DNA of 64,000 nt from JAJXWB01 sp046349085 (GCA_046349085.1 JAXMDA010000013.1:3963-67962), one strand, 5' to 3'; shown: positions 30,112 to 39,092, counted from the first letter of the stretch. Notes: generated from the sequence alone by a model not told the origin. Numbers and translations are program-made.

Positions 30112-31731
30112 ATGGAAAAGCTCAGACTGGCCTTCGCCTGGCGCTACCTGCCGCTCACGCTCAGCGCGCTGGCTGCGCCCTTCTTCTTCGCGGCGGCGAT
30201 GGCCGCGCCCATCTTCGGCGGCCTGTTCAAGCTGCTGGCGTTGCTGTTCGCCGCGCTTGCGATTCTCGGCGTGCGCGACCTCCTGCAAACACGGCACTCC
30301 ATCCTGCGCAGCCATCCGATCGCCGGCCATCTTCGCTTTCTGCTCGAAGAGGTCAGGCCGGAAATTCGCCAATACTTCTTCGAGGACGAAAAGAGCGGCG
30401 CGCCCTTCTCGCGCGACAAGCGCGCGCTCGTCTATCAGCGCGCCAAGGGCGAACTGGACAAGCGGCCGTTCGGCACCGAGCTGGATGTTTACGCGGAGGG
30501 CTTCGAATTCGTCCGCCATTCGATTGCGCCGACCGTCCCGAGCGACGAGCCGCATCGCCTGAAGATCGGCGTTGACTGCGCGCAACCTTATTCGGCTTCG
30601 CTCCTCAACATTTCTGCGATGAGCTTCGGCGCGCTCAGCGCCAACGCCATCCGCGCGCTCAACGCGGGCGCCAAGCGCGGCGGCTTTGCGCACGACACGG
30701 GCGAGGGCGGCGTCAGCGCCTATCATCGCGAAAACGGCGGCGATCTCGTCTGGGAGGTGGGCTCGGGCTATTTCGGCTGTCGCGGCGCAGACGGCCGCTT
30801 CGCGCCCGATCTGTTTGCGACGATGGCGAACGATCCTCAAATAAGGATGGTCGAGCTGAAATTGAGCCAGGGGGCCAAGCCCGGCCATGGCGGCGTTCTG
30901 CCCGCGGCGAAACTGACGGCCGAGATCGCCGCCATACGCGGCGTGCCGATGGGCGTTGACTGCGTTTCGCCCGCGCGCCACTCAGCCTTTGCGACACCGA
31001 TCGAACTCGTTCGCTTTGTCGACGAGATGCGGCGGCTGTCCGGCGGCAAGCCCGCGGGCTTCAAGCTTTGCATCGGCCAGCCGACCGAATTTCTCGCCAT
31101 CTGCAAGGCCATGCTGGAGACGGGCCTGCATCCCGATTTCATCGTCGTCGACGGCAAGGAAGGCGGCACGGGCGCGGCTCCGCTCGAATTCATGGATCAT
31201 CTCGGGATGCCGATGCGCGAGGGTCTCAACTTCGTTCACAACGCGCTGGTCGGCGTCGGCCTGCGCCAGAAGATTCGCATCGGCGCCGCCGGCAAGATCG
31301 TCAGCGCCTTCGACATGGCGCGCGCCATGGCGCTCGGCGCGGACTGGTGCAACGCGGCGCGCGGCTTCATGTTCGCGCTCGGCTGCATCCAGTCGCAGGC
31401 CTGTCACAACGACACGTGTCCGACGGGCGTCGCCACGCAGGACCCGGACCGGATGCGCGCGCTCTACGTTCCCGACAAGGCCGAACGCGTCTACCGCTTT
31501 CATCGCTCGACGCTGATGACGCTCGCTGAACTGACCGCCGCCGCAGGGCTCGACCATCCCAACGAATTCACGGTCGCGCATCTGGCGCGCCGCGTCTCGC
31601 CGCGCGAGATTCTCGGTTTCGAGCAGCTCTATCCGCAATTGGCCGCGGGCGAGCTCGTCGCAGGCACGCACGATCCGCGCTTCCGCGACGCCTGGAAGCG
31701 CGCGCGGCCCGACACTTTCGCCATCGCGTGA
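30112..31731 (+). CDS. FMN-binding glutamate synthase family protein with N-terminal membrane segments
   Basis: 539 residues from ATG 30112, with CGGAGGG upstream. Two hydrophobic stretches (TLSALAAPFFFAAAMAAPIF and LFKLLALLFAALAILGV) anchor the N-terminus. The rest is the TIM-barrel FMN/Fe-S synthase domain of GltB: NISAMSFGALSANAIRALN, GEGGVSAYH, ELKLSQGAKPGHGG, and a C-x5-C-x4-C cluster (C425, C431, C436) for a [3Fe-4S] centre. It lacks the glutaminase domain and the C-terminal GXGXG beta-helix of full GltB. Such stand-alone proteins are widespread, with uncertain substrate. Stop abuts the convergent tetR stop. Confidence 0.88.
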   Translation: MEKLRLAFAWRYLPLTLSALAAPFFFAAAMAAPIFGGLFKLLALLFAALAILGVRDLLQTRHSILRSHPIAGHLRFLLEEVRPEIRQYFFEDEKSGAPFSRDKRALVYQRAKGELDKRPFGTELDVYAEGFEFVRHSIAPTVPSDEPHRLKIGVDCAQPYSASLLNISAMSFGALSANAIRALNAGAKRGGFAHDTGEGGVSAYHRENGGDLVWEVGSGYFGCRGADGRFAPDLFATMANDPQIRMVELKLSQGAKPGHGGVLPAAKLTAEIAAIRGVPMGVDCVSPARHSAFATPIELVRFVDEMRRLSGGKPAGFKLCIGQPTEFLAICKAMLETGLHPDFIVVDGKEGGTGAAPLEFMDHLGMPMREGLNFVHNALVGVGLRQKIRIGAAGKIVSAFDMARAMALGADWCNAARGFMFALGCIQSQACHNDTCPTGVATQDPDRMRALYVPDKAERVYRFHRSTLMTLAELTAAAGLDHPNEFTVAHLARRVSPREILGFEQLYPQLAAGELVAGTHDPRFRDAWKRARPDTFAIA

Positions 31732-32418
31732 TCAGCGCGCCCCGTAGGCCTTCAAAAATACCCGCGCGGCGGCGTCGACGGTCGCCTTGATTTCCTCGTG
31801 CGACGGTTTCGACTCCGCGGCAAAAAGCATCTTCTTGAACAGTACGCCCTGCGCGAGATTGAAGAACTGCTCCGACGCGAGTTCGAAATTCTCGATGGCG
31901 AGTTCGCCTCTTGCCGCGCGACGCTCCAGCCAGGCGGCGAAACGGCGATGGCCATATTCCGGGCCGGCCTCGTAGAAAGCGCGCCCGATCGCTGGAAACT
32001 TCGGCGCCACCGCCGCCACCGTGCGCGTCTGCGCGACATGCGCGGGCTCGAGAATCAGGTCCATGAGCGCAAAGCCGATGCGCGGCAGCGCCTCCTCGAC
32101 GGGGCCGTCGAGATCGTCGTAGATCGAGAGCTGCTCGGCCTGCTGGCGCTTGTCTTCCCGAACCAGGGCGGCAAACAGCGCGTCCTTCGAAGGAAAGTAG
32201 GAATAGATCGTGCCCTTCGAGACCCCGGCCTCGCGGGCGACGTCGTTCATCGACGCCGCGTCGAACCCCTGCGCCAGAAACGCCCGGCGTGCGCCGTCGA
32301 GGATCTGCCGCGCCTTGGCGCTGTCGACGCCGCCGGCGGCGTCCGGTTCGCCTGATTCCGGCAGAAGGCGCGTCTGGACGTCCTCCAGCCCGCGATTATG
32401 TTGGCGCGCGTAATTCAT
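31732..32418 (-). CDS. TetR/AcrR family repressor, probable regulator of emrAB
   Basis: 228 residues. An N-terminal extension precedes the TetR HTH (GARRAFLAQGFDAASMNDVA, then GVSKGTIYSYFPSKDALF); the C-terminal ligand-binding domain has GHRRFAAWLERRAARGEL and resembles the AefR-type C-terminal family. It is divergent from the efflux pair, and its ATG lies 9 bp from one palindromic operator, so autorepression and control of emrAB are expected. Inducer unknown. Confidence 0.88.
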   Translation of the reverse strand: MNYARQHNRGLEDVQTRLLPESGEPDAAGGVDSAKARQILDGARRAFLAQGFDAASMNDVAREAGVSKGTIYSYFPSKDALFAALVREDKRQQAEQLSIYDDLDGPVEEALPRIGFALMDLILEPAHVAQTRTVAAVAPKFPAIGRAFYEAGPEYGHRRFAAWLERRAARGELAIENFELASEQFFNLAQGVLFKKMLFAAESKPSHEEIKATVDAAARVFLKAYGAR

Positions 32419-32426
32419 TCTATCCG

Positions 32427-32441
32427 ACTGAACGGTTCGGT
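32427..32441. promoter_or_regulatory. TetR operator, tetR-proximal copy
   Basis: ACTGAACGGTTCGGT: the same 15-mer as 32484-32498 with one mismatch (T for C in the left arm). It is nine bases upstream of the tetR ATG. Confidence 0.7.
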
Positions 32442-32483
32442 CAGCCTTGATTTAGGGCCGCCGCGCATGGTAGTCAAGAATTG

Positions 32484-32498
32484 ACCGAACGGTTCGGT
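32484..32498. promoter_or_regulatory. TetR operator, emrA-proximal copy
   Basis: ACCGAACGGTTCGGT, a perfect 7+1+7 palindrome, 57 bp from the other copy and 70 bp before the emrA start. Placement of two copies in a divergent tetR/efflux interval is the usual repressor arrangement. Confidence 0.75.
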
Positions 32499-32567
32499 TT
32501 AGTGCGTGGCGGCGGGCGAGGCCGCTCGCGTTTTGTTTACGCTATTGAGCCAAGCTGCGATCCTCAA

Positions 32568-33707
32568 ATGACCGAACAGCTCCCCAAGGAAAGGTTCGAG
32601 CGACTGGCTGACCCCGTCGCGGCGAATGCGGCCTCTGCCCAACCCGCGCGCGACGGCGCCGCGGCGCCGGCAGGCAAGGGACGCAGCGTCGCGGCGATTC
32701 TCCTGCTGGCGGCCCTGCTTGCCGGCCTGTGGTACGGCTATCGCTATCTCGTGGAAGGCCGTTTCATCGTCGCGACCGACGACGCCTACGTGAAGGCGGA
32801 CACGGCGACCATCTCCGCCAAGGTCGGCGGCAATCTGGTCAGCGTCCCCGCTATCGACAACCAGAAGGTCAAGGCTGGCGACGTTCTGGTCGAGATCGAC
32901 CCGGTCGACTATCGCCTCGCGCTCGCCGCCGCCGCGCGCCGTATCGACACGCAGACCGCGACCATCGCGCGCATCGACGCGCAACGCGTCGGCCAGGAAG
33001 CCGCCGTCGTGCAGGCGCGCGCGCAACTGACCGCGGCCGTGGCCGACCAGGCGCGCGCCGCCTCCGAATTCGAGCGCGCCGAAACGCTGGTCGAGAAGAA
33101 ATTCGCCACGCCGCAGCGTCTCGATCTCGCGCGCGCCGATCGCGATCGCACGACCGCCGCCGTCGCAGGCGCGCGCGCCGCCGTCGCCGCGGCGGAGGCC
33201 GCGCTCGCCGTGCTGCGCGCGCAGGAAACCGAAGCCGAGCGCGCCCGCGACGAATTGCGCGTGACGCAGGACAAGGCCCAGCGCGACCTCGACTTTACGA
33301 TTGTGCGCGCGCCCTTCGACGGCGTCGTCGGCAATCGCGCAGCCCAGCCCGGCGCGCTCGTCGCGCCCGGCACGCGGTTGATGTCGCTCATCCCGCTCGA
33401 CACGGTCTATGTCGAGGCCAATTACAAGGAAACGCAACTGGGCGCGCTGAAGCCCGGGCAGCGGGCGAAGCTCATCGTCGACGCCTATTCCAGGCAGCAG
33501 ATCGACGGCGTGGTCGAAAGCGTGGCGCCGGCGTCCGGCGCGCAATATTCGATGCTGCCGCCCGAAAACGCGACCGGCAATTTCACCAAGATCGTGCAGC
33601 GCGTGCCCGTGCGCATTCGCGTGCCGGCAGACGTCGCAAGGTCCGGCATTCTGCGCCCCGGCATGTCGGTCGTCGTCGACGTCGACACCCGCACGACACA
33701 GAACTGA
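32568..33707 (+). CDS. emrA: EmrA-type membrane fusion (HlyD) protein of an efflux pump
   Basis: 379 residues from ATG 32568; an earlier TTG in frame (32481) lies inside the operator and is rejected. One N-terminal membrane helix (SVAAILLLAALLAGLWYGYR) is followed by the biotinyl-lipoyl half (VATDDAYVKADTATISAKVG), a long Ala/Arg-rich coiled-coil hairpin, the second lipoyl half (TIVRAPFDGVVGNRAAQPGA) and a beta-barrel. It bridges the inner-membrane transporter EmrB to an outer-membrane channel. emrB starts 4 bp later. Confidence 0.92.
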   Translation: MTEQLPKERFERLADPVAANAASAQPARDGAAAPAGKGRSVAAILLLAALLAGLWYGYRYLVEGRFIVATDDAYVKADTATISAKVGGNLVSVPAIDNQKVKAGDVLVEIDPVDYRLALAAAARRIDTQTATIARIDAQRVGQEAAVVQARAQLTAAVADQARAASEFERAETLVEKKFATPQRLDLARADRDRTTAAVAGARAAVAAAEAALAVLRAQETEAERARDELRVTQDKAQRDLDFTIVRAPFDGVVGNRAAQPGALVAPGTRLMSLIPLDTVYVEANYKETQLGALKPGQRAKLIVDAYSRQQIDGVVESVAPASGAQYSMLPPENATGNFTKIVQRVPVRIRVPADVARSGILRPGMSVVVDVDTRTTQN

Positions 33708-33711
33708 CGCC

Positions 33712-35295
33712 ATGTCCGCCGTCGTCTCCCGCGGGCCGGCGGCAGCCTTTCCCCTGCCCGAGCAGAGGTTCGACGCCAAGCGCGTCATCGCCTTCATCGG
33801 CATGGTTTTCGGCATGTTCATGTCGATCCTCGACATCCAGATCGTGTCCGCCTCGCTCGCCGAAATCCAGGCGGGCCTTTCGGCCGGCACGGACGAAGTC
33901 ACCTGGGTGCAGACGAGCTACCTGATCGCCGAAGTCATCATGATCCCGCTGTCGGGATTTCTGTCGCGCGCCTTCTCGACACGCATCGTCTTCACGATCT
34001 GCGCGGGCGGCTTCACGCTCACGAGCTTCCTGTGCGCACAATCGACCTCGATCGAGCAGATGATCGTGTTCCGCACGCTGCAGGGCTTCATCGGCGGCGG
34101 CATGATCCCGACGGTATTCGCCAGCGCCTTCACGATCTTTCCGCCGGAAAGGCGCATCATCATCCAGCCGATCATCGGCCTTGTCGCGACGCTCGCGCCG
34201 ACCATCGGCCCGACCGCCGGCGGCTATCTGACCGATCTTTTCTCCTGGCACTGGCTGTTTCTCGTCAACATCATTCCGGGCATCGCCGTCACGCTGGTCT
34301 CGTGGTTCCTGATCGACTTCGACGAACCGAACCTGAAGCTGCTCGAGGATTTCGACTGGACCGGCCTCATCTCGATGGCCGTCTTTCTCGGCGCGCTCGA
34401 ATACGTGCTGGAAGAAGGTCCGTCGAAGAACTGGTTCGAGGAAAGCGCGATCGTCTATGCGACATTCGCCTCCGCGCTCGGCGCCTGCATCTTCTTCTGG
34501 CGCTCGTATGTCTCGAAAAATCCCGTCGTCGATCTCAGGATCCGCAACGGCAGCTTCTGGGCCGGCAGCACGTTCTCCTTCGTGCTCGGCATCGGCCTCT
34601 ACGGCTTGACGTACATCTACCCCGTCTATCTCGCGCGCGTGCGCGGCGACACCGCCTTGCAGATCGGCGAAACGATGTTCGTGACCGGCATGACGCAGAT
34701 GCTGTCGGCGCCGCTGATCGGCCGCATCATGACTCGTGTCGACGCGCGCATCCTGCTCTCGATCGGCTTCGCCAATTTCGCCATCTCCTGCTGGATGATG
34801 AGCTACGTCACCAAGGACTGGGACTTCTGGGAAATGTTCATCCCCCAGATATTCCGCGGCTCCTCGCTGATGCTGTGCATGATCCCCATCAATTCCGTCG
34901 CCATGGGGACGCTTGGCCCCCACGAGATGAAGAACGCGTCGGGCCTGTTCAATCTTACGCGCAATCTCGGCGGCGCCGTGGGGCTGGCGATCATCAACAC
35001 CTTCATCAACAATCGCTGGGACCTGCATCTGACCCGCATGCGCGAGCAGGTCACCTGGTCGTCGGAGCGCGCCCAGCAATGGATGTCGACGTTGACCGGC
35101 GCCTATGCGCCGATGGGCTCGGACGCAAATGTCGCGGCGATGAAGAAACTTATGGGTTTCGTGCGTCGCGAGGCGCTCGTCATGGCGCTTGCCGACGTGT
35201 TCCTGCTGATCGCGATCATATTCGCGGCAATGCTGATTTTCGTGCCGTTCGTTCGCAGGCCGCCCAACCTTGGCATGGGCGGCGACAGTCACTGA
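33712..35295 (+). CDS. emrB: EmrB-type DHA2 family MFS drug exporter
   Basis: 527 residues, 14 predicted membrane helices. The DHA2 family features are visible: FMSILDIQIVSASLAEIQAG in TM1, then WVQTSYLIAEVIMIPLSGFL, RTLQGFIGGGMIPT, and motif C-like PTIGPTAGGYLTD. Proton-driven export with EmrA is expected. Start at ATG 33712, 4 bp after emrA, so translation is coupled. Substrates cannot be predicted; induction probably follows relief of the divergent TetR. Confidence 0.93.
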   Translation: MSAVVSRGPAAAFPLPEQRFDAKRVIAFIGMVFGMFMSILDIQIVSASLAEIQAGLSAGTDEVTWVQTSYLIAEVIMIPLSGFLSRAFSTRIVFTICAGGFTLTSFLCAQSTSIEQMIVFRTLQGFIGGGMIPTVFASAFTIFPPERRIIIQPIIGLVATLAPTIGPTAGGYLTDLFSWHWLFLVNIIPGIAVTLVSWFLIDFDEPNLKLLEDFDWTGLISMAVFLGALEYVLEEGPSKNWFEESAIVYATFASALGACIFFWRSYVSKNPVVDLRIRNGSFWAGSTFSFVLGIGLYGLTYIYPVYLARVRGDTALQIGETMFVTGMTQMLSAPLIGRIMTRVDARILLSIGFANFAISCWMMSYVTKDWDFWEMFIPQIFRGSSLMLCMIPINSVAMGTLGPHEMKNASGLFNLTRNLGGAVGLAIINTFINNRWDLHLTRMREQVTWSSERAQQWMSTLTGAYAPMGSDANVAAMKKLMGFVRREALVMALADVFLLIAIIFAAMLIFVPFVRRPPNLGMGGDSH

Positions 35296-35357
35296 AGCGC
35301 GCGGCGTTTGACCGGAGGATTTCGCCTGAATGCCGCACGTATTGGCGCGGCCGACGC

Positions 35358-36440
35358 CTACTGCTTGCGCGCCTCGCCCTCCGGCGCCAGGCGCGCGACG
35401 CGCGCGCCAATGTCCACGATCGCCTCGCGTAGCTGCGCCATTTCGGGATCTGCGGCGCCACGCGCTTCGCGCGCCGCTTCGAGGGCGCCCGTCAGCCGCG
35501 CGATCTCGGCGCGCAGCTCCTGCGCCCGGTCGGCCGCAGCGCGCGCGGCGCTTCTGGCCTCTTCGCGCTGGGCGGCAAGACGCTGGCTGACATCTTCGAG
35601 TTCGCCCTTGGCCTTGTCCATATCGCGAACCGCCGAATCGCGCGCGCGCTCGGCCTGACGCTGCGTTTCGCGCGCGGCGTCGAGATCGGCCCTCGCTTTC
35701 TCGACATCGGCCTGCATCTGCGCAATACGATCGCGCTCGGCCTCGAACCGCGCCTGCGCGGCCTGTGTCATCTGCTCCGCGGAGCGCATGTCCTTCAGCA
35801 GCAACTCGCGCTCTTCCGCCAGTCCTTGTGCGCGTTCCGTCTCGTTGCGCGCCGTCCGTGCGTGGCCCTCGAGCAGATTTTCGAGGCTCTGGATGCGCGC
35901 AAGCAAACCCTCCTGCTTCGTCTCGAGGCCGACAATGGCGACCCGGCGGTCTTCGGACAGGCTTTTCAGGTCTTCGTGCGCAGCGAAAAGAGCATCGTAT
36001 CGCGCGCGAATATCCTGGTGCAATCCCGTGGCGTCGTTGAGTTCGACGATCAGCGCGCTGCGTTCGCCATTGGCTTCCGCAAGATCGCGCACGGTGGCGT
36101 CGTGCCGCGCGTTCAGGTCGGCATGTTCGCCGCGCAGTTTGGCGAGATCGTTCTGCAGGCCGACGATTTCAGCGGCGCGGCGGCCGAGTTCGACGAGTTC
36201 CTGCGCCTGCGTCGCGGCCTGCGCCTCCATCCGCTGCTCCAGCCTGCGCTTGTCGGCGGCGAATTCCGCGCGCAGCAGGTCGCGTTCGGCGACGACCTCG
36301 TCCATGGACAGCGGCATCAGCATTTCGAGACGCCGGCGCGTCAGCCTCAGGGCTCTGCGCCAGAAGGCCGGCAGCATCAGCAGCGCCAGCAGCCCGGCCG
36401 ACAGCGCGCCGAGCATGAAAATCATGATCTGTTCGATCAA
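35358..36440 (-). CDS. Membrane-anchored coiled-coil protein of unknown function
   Basis: 360 residues from a TTG at 36440 (reading MIEQIMIFMLGALSAGLLAL); an ATG five codons later is possible, but the MIEQ start fits the usual beginning of this family. One N-terminal membrane helix, then a basic stretch (RRALRLTRRRLEMLMPLSMD) and about 300 residues of Ala/Glu/Arg-rich coiled coil. It resembles a hypothetical family common in Hyphomicrobiales. It may be a structural or scaffold protein; no catalytic motif is seen. Convergent with emrB. Confidence 0.75.
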   Translation of the reverse strand: MIEQIMIFMLGALSAGLLALLMLPAFWRRALRLTRRRLEMLMPLSMDEVVAERDLLRAEFAADKRRLEQRMEAQAATQAQELVELGRRAAEIVGLQNDLAKLRGEHADLNARHDATVRDLAEANGERSALIVELNDATGLHQDIRARYDALFAAHEDLKSLSEDRRVAIVGLETKQEGLLARIQSLENLLEGHARTARNETERAQGLAEERELLLKDMRSAEQMTQAAQARFEAERDRIAQMQADVEKARADLDAARETQRQAERARDSAVRDMDKAKGELEDVSQRLAAQREEARSAARAAADRAQELRAEIARLTGALEAAREARGAADPEMAQLREAIVDIGARVARLAPEGEARKQ

Positions 36441-36565
36441 AACGGCAAAATCCCAGCGGATCGGAAACGCGCGACCATGCCACGGGGCCGCCGCGCAGGT
36501 AAAGCGCGCCAGCGCACGCTTCGATCAGGCCGCAGGGCCGCCGAAATCCGGCGCGACCGCCCGGA

Positions 36566-37141
36566 TCAGAGCGGATTCCAGGTCGAGGTCGGCGTGAACT
36601 TGAGATAGCCGAGATTGAGGCCGAGCCGCGCGCCGACGCCCGAACGGATCGGCACGACGACCACCTGGTCGGCGGTCAACGCCGTGAACCCGAACCCGCC
36701 GACAAGGTAGGCGGAGCCGTCGAGGCCGCCGAAGCGGCGATAGATGCCTTCGACCGCCGGCAGATTGTAGACCAGCATCATCGTCCGGTCGCCGTCGGCG
36801 CCCACGTCGAAGCCGATCGACGGCCCCTGCCAGTAGACCTTACGGTCGCCGGCGTTGCGCGTGTACATCTGGCCTTCGCCGTAGCGCAGGCCGCCGATGA
36901 AGGCGCCGGCGCCTTCCTGCCCGAGAATATAGGCGTTCGGCCTGCCCCAGCGTTTCGTCGCCTTTTCGATGCCCTGGGCGAGGCCACGCGACACAGAACC
37001 GAAGAAGCGATGCCCGTTGTCGACGATCTCGTTGGATGAGAACTGGCCGGGCTGCTCGCGCGCGAAGGCGAGCGCGGGCGTCGCCGCGGCGGCCGCCGCC
37101 CCGATGGACTGGATCAATATTTCGCGACGTGTCCTCGTCAT
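36566..37141 (-). CDS. eipA: DUF1134 periplasmic protein, EipA orthologue
   Basis: 191 residues from ATG 37141 with GGAGCGGG upstream. The N-terminus (MTRTRREILIQSIGAAAAAA) is a signal peptide. The mature domain has GHRFFGSVSRGLAQGIEKAT, GAGAFIGGLRYGEGQMYTRN, VYWQGPSIGFDVGADGDRTM and GVGARLGLNLGYLKFT, which is DUF1134. The Brucella member EipA is a periplasmic envelope-stress protein whose gene is activated by CtrA. A TTAACCAT motif lies 133 bp upstream here, consistent with the same control. The symbol is by family. Confidence 0.85.
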   Translation of the reverse strand: MTRTRREILIQSIGAAAAAATPALAFAREQPGQFSSNEIVDNGHRFFGSVSRGLAQGIEKATKRWGRPNAYILGQEGAGAFIGGLRYGEGQMYTRNAGDRKVYWQGPSIGFDVGADGDRTMMLVYNLPAVEGIYRRFGGLDGSAYLVGGFGFTALTADQVVVVPIRSGVGARLGLNLGYLKFTPTSTWNPL

Positions 37142-37273
37142 CGCCCGCTCCTCTCGCCGCAGCCGTCGTTTGGACGAATCTGCCGCCGGAAAATGGTGAA
37201 CCCGTGGCGCGGCTGCGCCCAAGCCGAGGCGCCGCGCGTCGCGGCGCGCTCTGGCCGGCTAAACTGCGCGCGC

Positions 37274-37281
37274 ATGGTTAA
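37274..37281 (-). promoter_or_regulatory. CtrA half-site upstream of eipA
   Basis: TTAACCAT on the minus strand (ATGGTTAA on plus), a full match to the CtrA half-site, between cysQ and eipA. One half-site alone is weak evidence. Confidence 0.45.
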
Positions 37282-37299
37282 CGAAGCATTGACGAGGCT

Positions 37300-38118
37300 T
37301 CAGGCCGCCTTGCCCCACGCGATAAAGAAGCCGTTGCGAAAGCCGGCCGCCGCCTTGCCATACCGCAGTTCCGCGCCGTCGGGCGTCAGGACGCGACCGC
37401 CGGCCGCGCGCAGCACGGCCTCTCCCGCGGCCACGTCCCATTCCATGGTCGGGCCGAAGCGCGGATAGACATCCGCCTCCCCTTCCGCGATCAGGCAGAA
37501 TTTCAGCGAGGAGCCCGCGTTGACGCGGCCGGCGATCCTGTGGCCCGCAAGAAAATCCTCGGTCCCGGCGTCGCCGTGCGAACGGCTGCAGAGCGCGACA
37601 AGCCCCTCCGCGCGCGGTTTGCGCGCCGAAATCCGTCGCCACGCCGAGGCCGGCGGCGTCTCGCCGCCGGGCGAAGCGGCGCAAGCCCAGGCTGCCGCGC
37701 CGCCGAGCCAGAGTTTCTCCAGCGCCGGCGCATAGACGACGCCCGCGACCGGAACGCCTGCGTCGACCAGCGCAATGTTGACGGTGAACTCGCCATTGCG
37801 CGCGAGGAACTCGCGCGTGCCGTCGAGCGGGTCGACGAGAATGAAGCGCGATCCGCAGAGCGGCGTAACGCCGCGCGCAACAGATTCCTCGGCAACGACG
37901 GGAACCCCCGGAAACGCTCGCGAGAGCTGCTCCAGAATGACCGCTTCGGCGCGCTCGTCGGCCTCCGTCACCGGACTCGAATCGGCTTTCGCGCGCGCCA
38001 CGCAGGCGCCGGCGTAGACGTCCATGACCGCCTGCCCGGCGGCGAGCGCGATGCGCGCGAAAGCCTGCGCGGCGGCGTCGCGTTCGCAATCGGTCAGCGG
38101 CGTCAAGGGCTCGCTCAT
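37300..38118 (-). CDS. cysQ: 3'(2'),5'-bisphosphate nucleotidase CysQ
   Basis: 272 residues. A member of the inositol monophosphatase superfamily: metal-binding VVAEES, DPLDGTREFLARNGEFTVNI and the late motif MEWDVAAGEAVLRAAGG. CysQ removes the 3'-phosphate from PAP and PAPS, preventing build-up during sulfate assimilation. Start ATG 38118 (MSEPLTPLTDCERDAAA). Its upstream region is shared with the divergent chpT and contains a full CtrA box. Confidence 0.9.
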   Translation of the reverse strand: MSEPLTPLTDCERDAAAQAFARIALAAGQAVMDVYAGACVARAKADSSPVTEADERAEAVILEQLSRAFPGVPVVAEESVARGVTPLCGSRFILVDPLDGTREFLARNGEFTVNIALVDAGVPVAGVVYAPALEKLWLGGAAAWACAASPGGETPPASAWRRISARKPRAEGLVALCSRSHGDAGTEDFLAGHRIAGRVNAGSSLKFCLIAEGEADVYPRFGPTMEWDVAAGEAVLRAAGGRVLTPDGAELRYGKAAAGFRNGFFIAWGKAA

Positions 38119-38198
38119 GCGTCCTCACATGCACATTCCCGCGCGAAGGATCAAGCGCGCGGCTTTCGTTGCGAATTCCTTCCTCCCTGAGAGCGGCG

Positions 38199-38214
38199 TT
38201 AACGCTGCGTTAAC
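38199..38214. promoter_or_regulatory. CtrA binding site between cysQ and chpT
   Basis: TTAACGCTGCGTTAAC: an exact TTAA-N7-TTAAC match to the CtrA consensus. It is 81 bp upstream of the cysQ ATG and 183 bp upstream of the chpT ATG in a 278-bp divergent interval. Nothing else in the interval stands out. Confidence 0.75.
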
Positions 38215-38396
38215 GGGCGAACTCCAATGTTGCGGCGCTTTCCAGCGGCGCAGCGCCGGGCTATCTCTCGATTCGCGCTTGCTGCGAATGATTCGCGGCC
38301 CGTCGCGCCATATTCAGGCCGCGTCCGCGTAACGCCTTCCGTGCGGCGTCCTGCCGGTCGCCGAGCCCGCGTCCAACCCGTTTTCCGGATCGCCCC

Positions 38397-39092
38397 ATGA
38401 CCGAACAAGCCTCTGTCTTCTCGCTCGCCCCGCTCGATCTCGCCGCCCTGCTCTGCTCGCGCGTCTGCCACGACGTGATCTCGCCGGTCGGCGCCATCGT
38501 CAACGGCCTCGAAGTGCTGGAGGACGAGAAGGACCAGGACATGCGGACTTTCGCGCTCGACCTCATCAAGAAGAGCGCCCGCACCGCCTCCGCCCGTCTG
38601 CAGTTCTGCCGTCTGGCCTTCGGCGCGGCGGGTTCCGCCGGCGCCGCGATCGACACCGGCGACGCCGAGAACGTCGCGCGCGGCCTGATCGCCGACGAGC
38701 GCACCAGGCTCGAGTGGAACGCCCCGCGCATCCTTCTGCCGAAGAACAAGGTCAAGCTCGTCCTCAACATGTGCCTGATCGCCGCCGCCGCTGTCCCGCG
38801 CGGCGGCGTCATCACCGTCACGATCGCCGACGAAGGCGCGAGCCTCTCGGTCGAATCCAGGGGAACCAACGCGCGCGTCGCCGCGCACGTGCCGCATCTT
38901 CTGGCCGGAACGCCCGAGGGCGGCTCGGTCGACGCTCATGGCATCCAGGCCTATTACACGGGCCTCGTCGCCCGCGAGATCGGCCTTAGCGTCGAATTGT
39001 CGAGCGCGCCGGAATGCGTGACGCTGCGCGCAATCGGGGAGGCGAAGGCCGCGAGCGGGGAGACGCCGGAAACCACGAGCGACGCCGCATAA
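38397..39092 (+). CDS. chpT: Histidine phosphotransferase ChpT
   Basis: 231 residues. ChpT relays phosphate from the hybrid kinase CckA to CtrA and CpdR. The phosphorylated histidine lies in LLCSRVCHDVISPVGAIVNG, which resembles a DHp helix, and the second domain (LVLNMCLIAAAAVPRGGVIT) is a degenerate ATPase-like fold, as known for ChpT. It is followed by cheA after 119 bp. Its target CtrA is encoded at 44.4 kb, which makes the local grouping meaningful. Confidence 0.92.
   Translation: MTEQASVFSLAPLDLAALLCSRVCHDVISPVGAIVNGLEVLEDEKDQDMRTFALDLIKKSARTASARLQFCRLAFGAAGSAGAAIDTGDAENVARGLIADERTRLEWNAPRILLPKNKVKLVLNMCLIAAAAVPRGGVITVTIADEGASLSVESRGTNARVAAHVPHLLAGTPEGGSVDAHGIQAYYTGLVAREIGLSVELSSAPECVTLRAIGEAKAASGETPETTSDAA

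Noticed and set aside
32481..32567. Upstream TTG start for emrA
   Set aside because: It lies in the TetR operator palindrome and the added residues are not conserved-looking; ATG 32568 fits the family.
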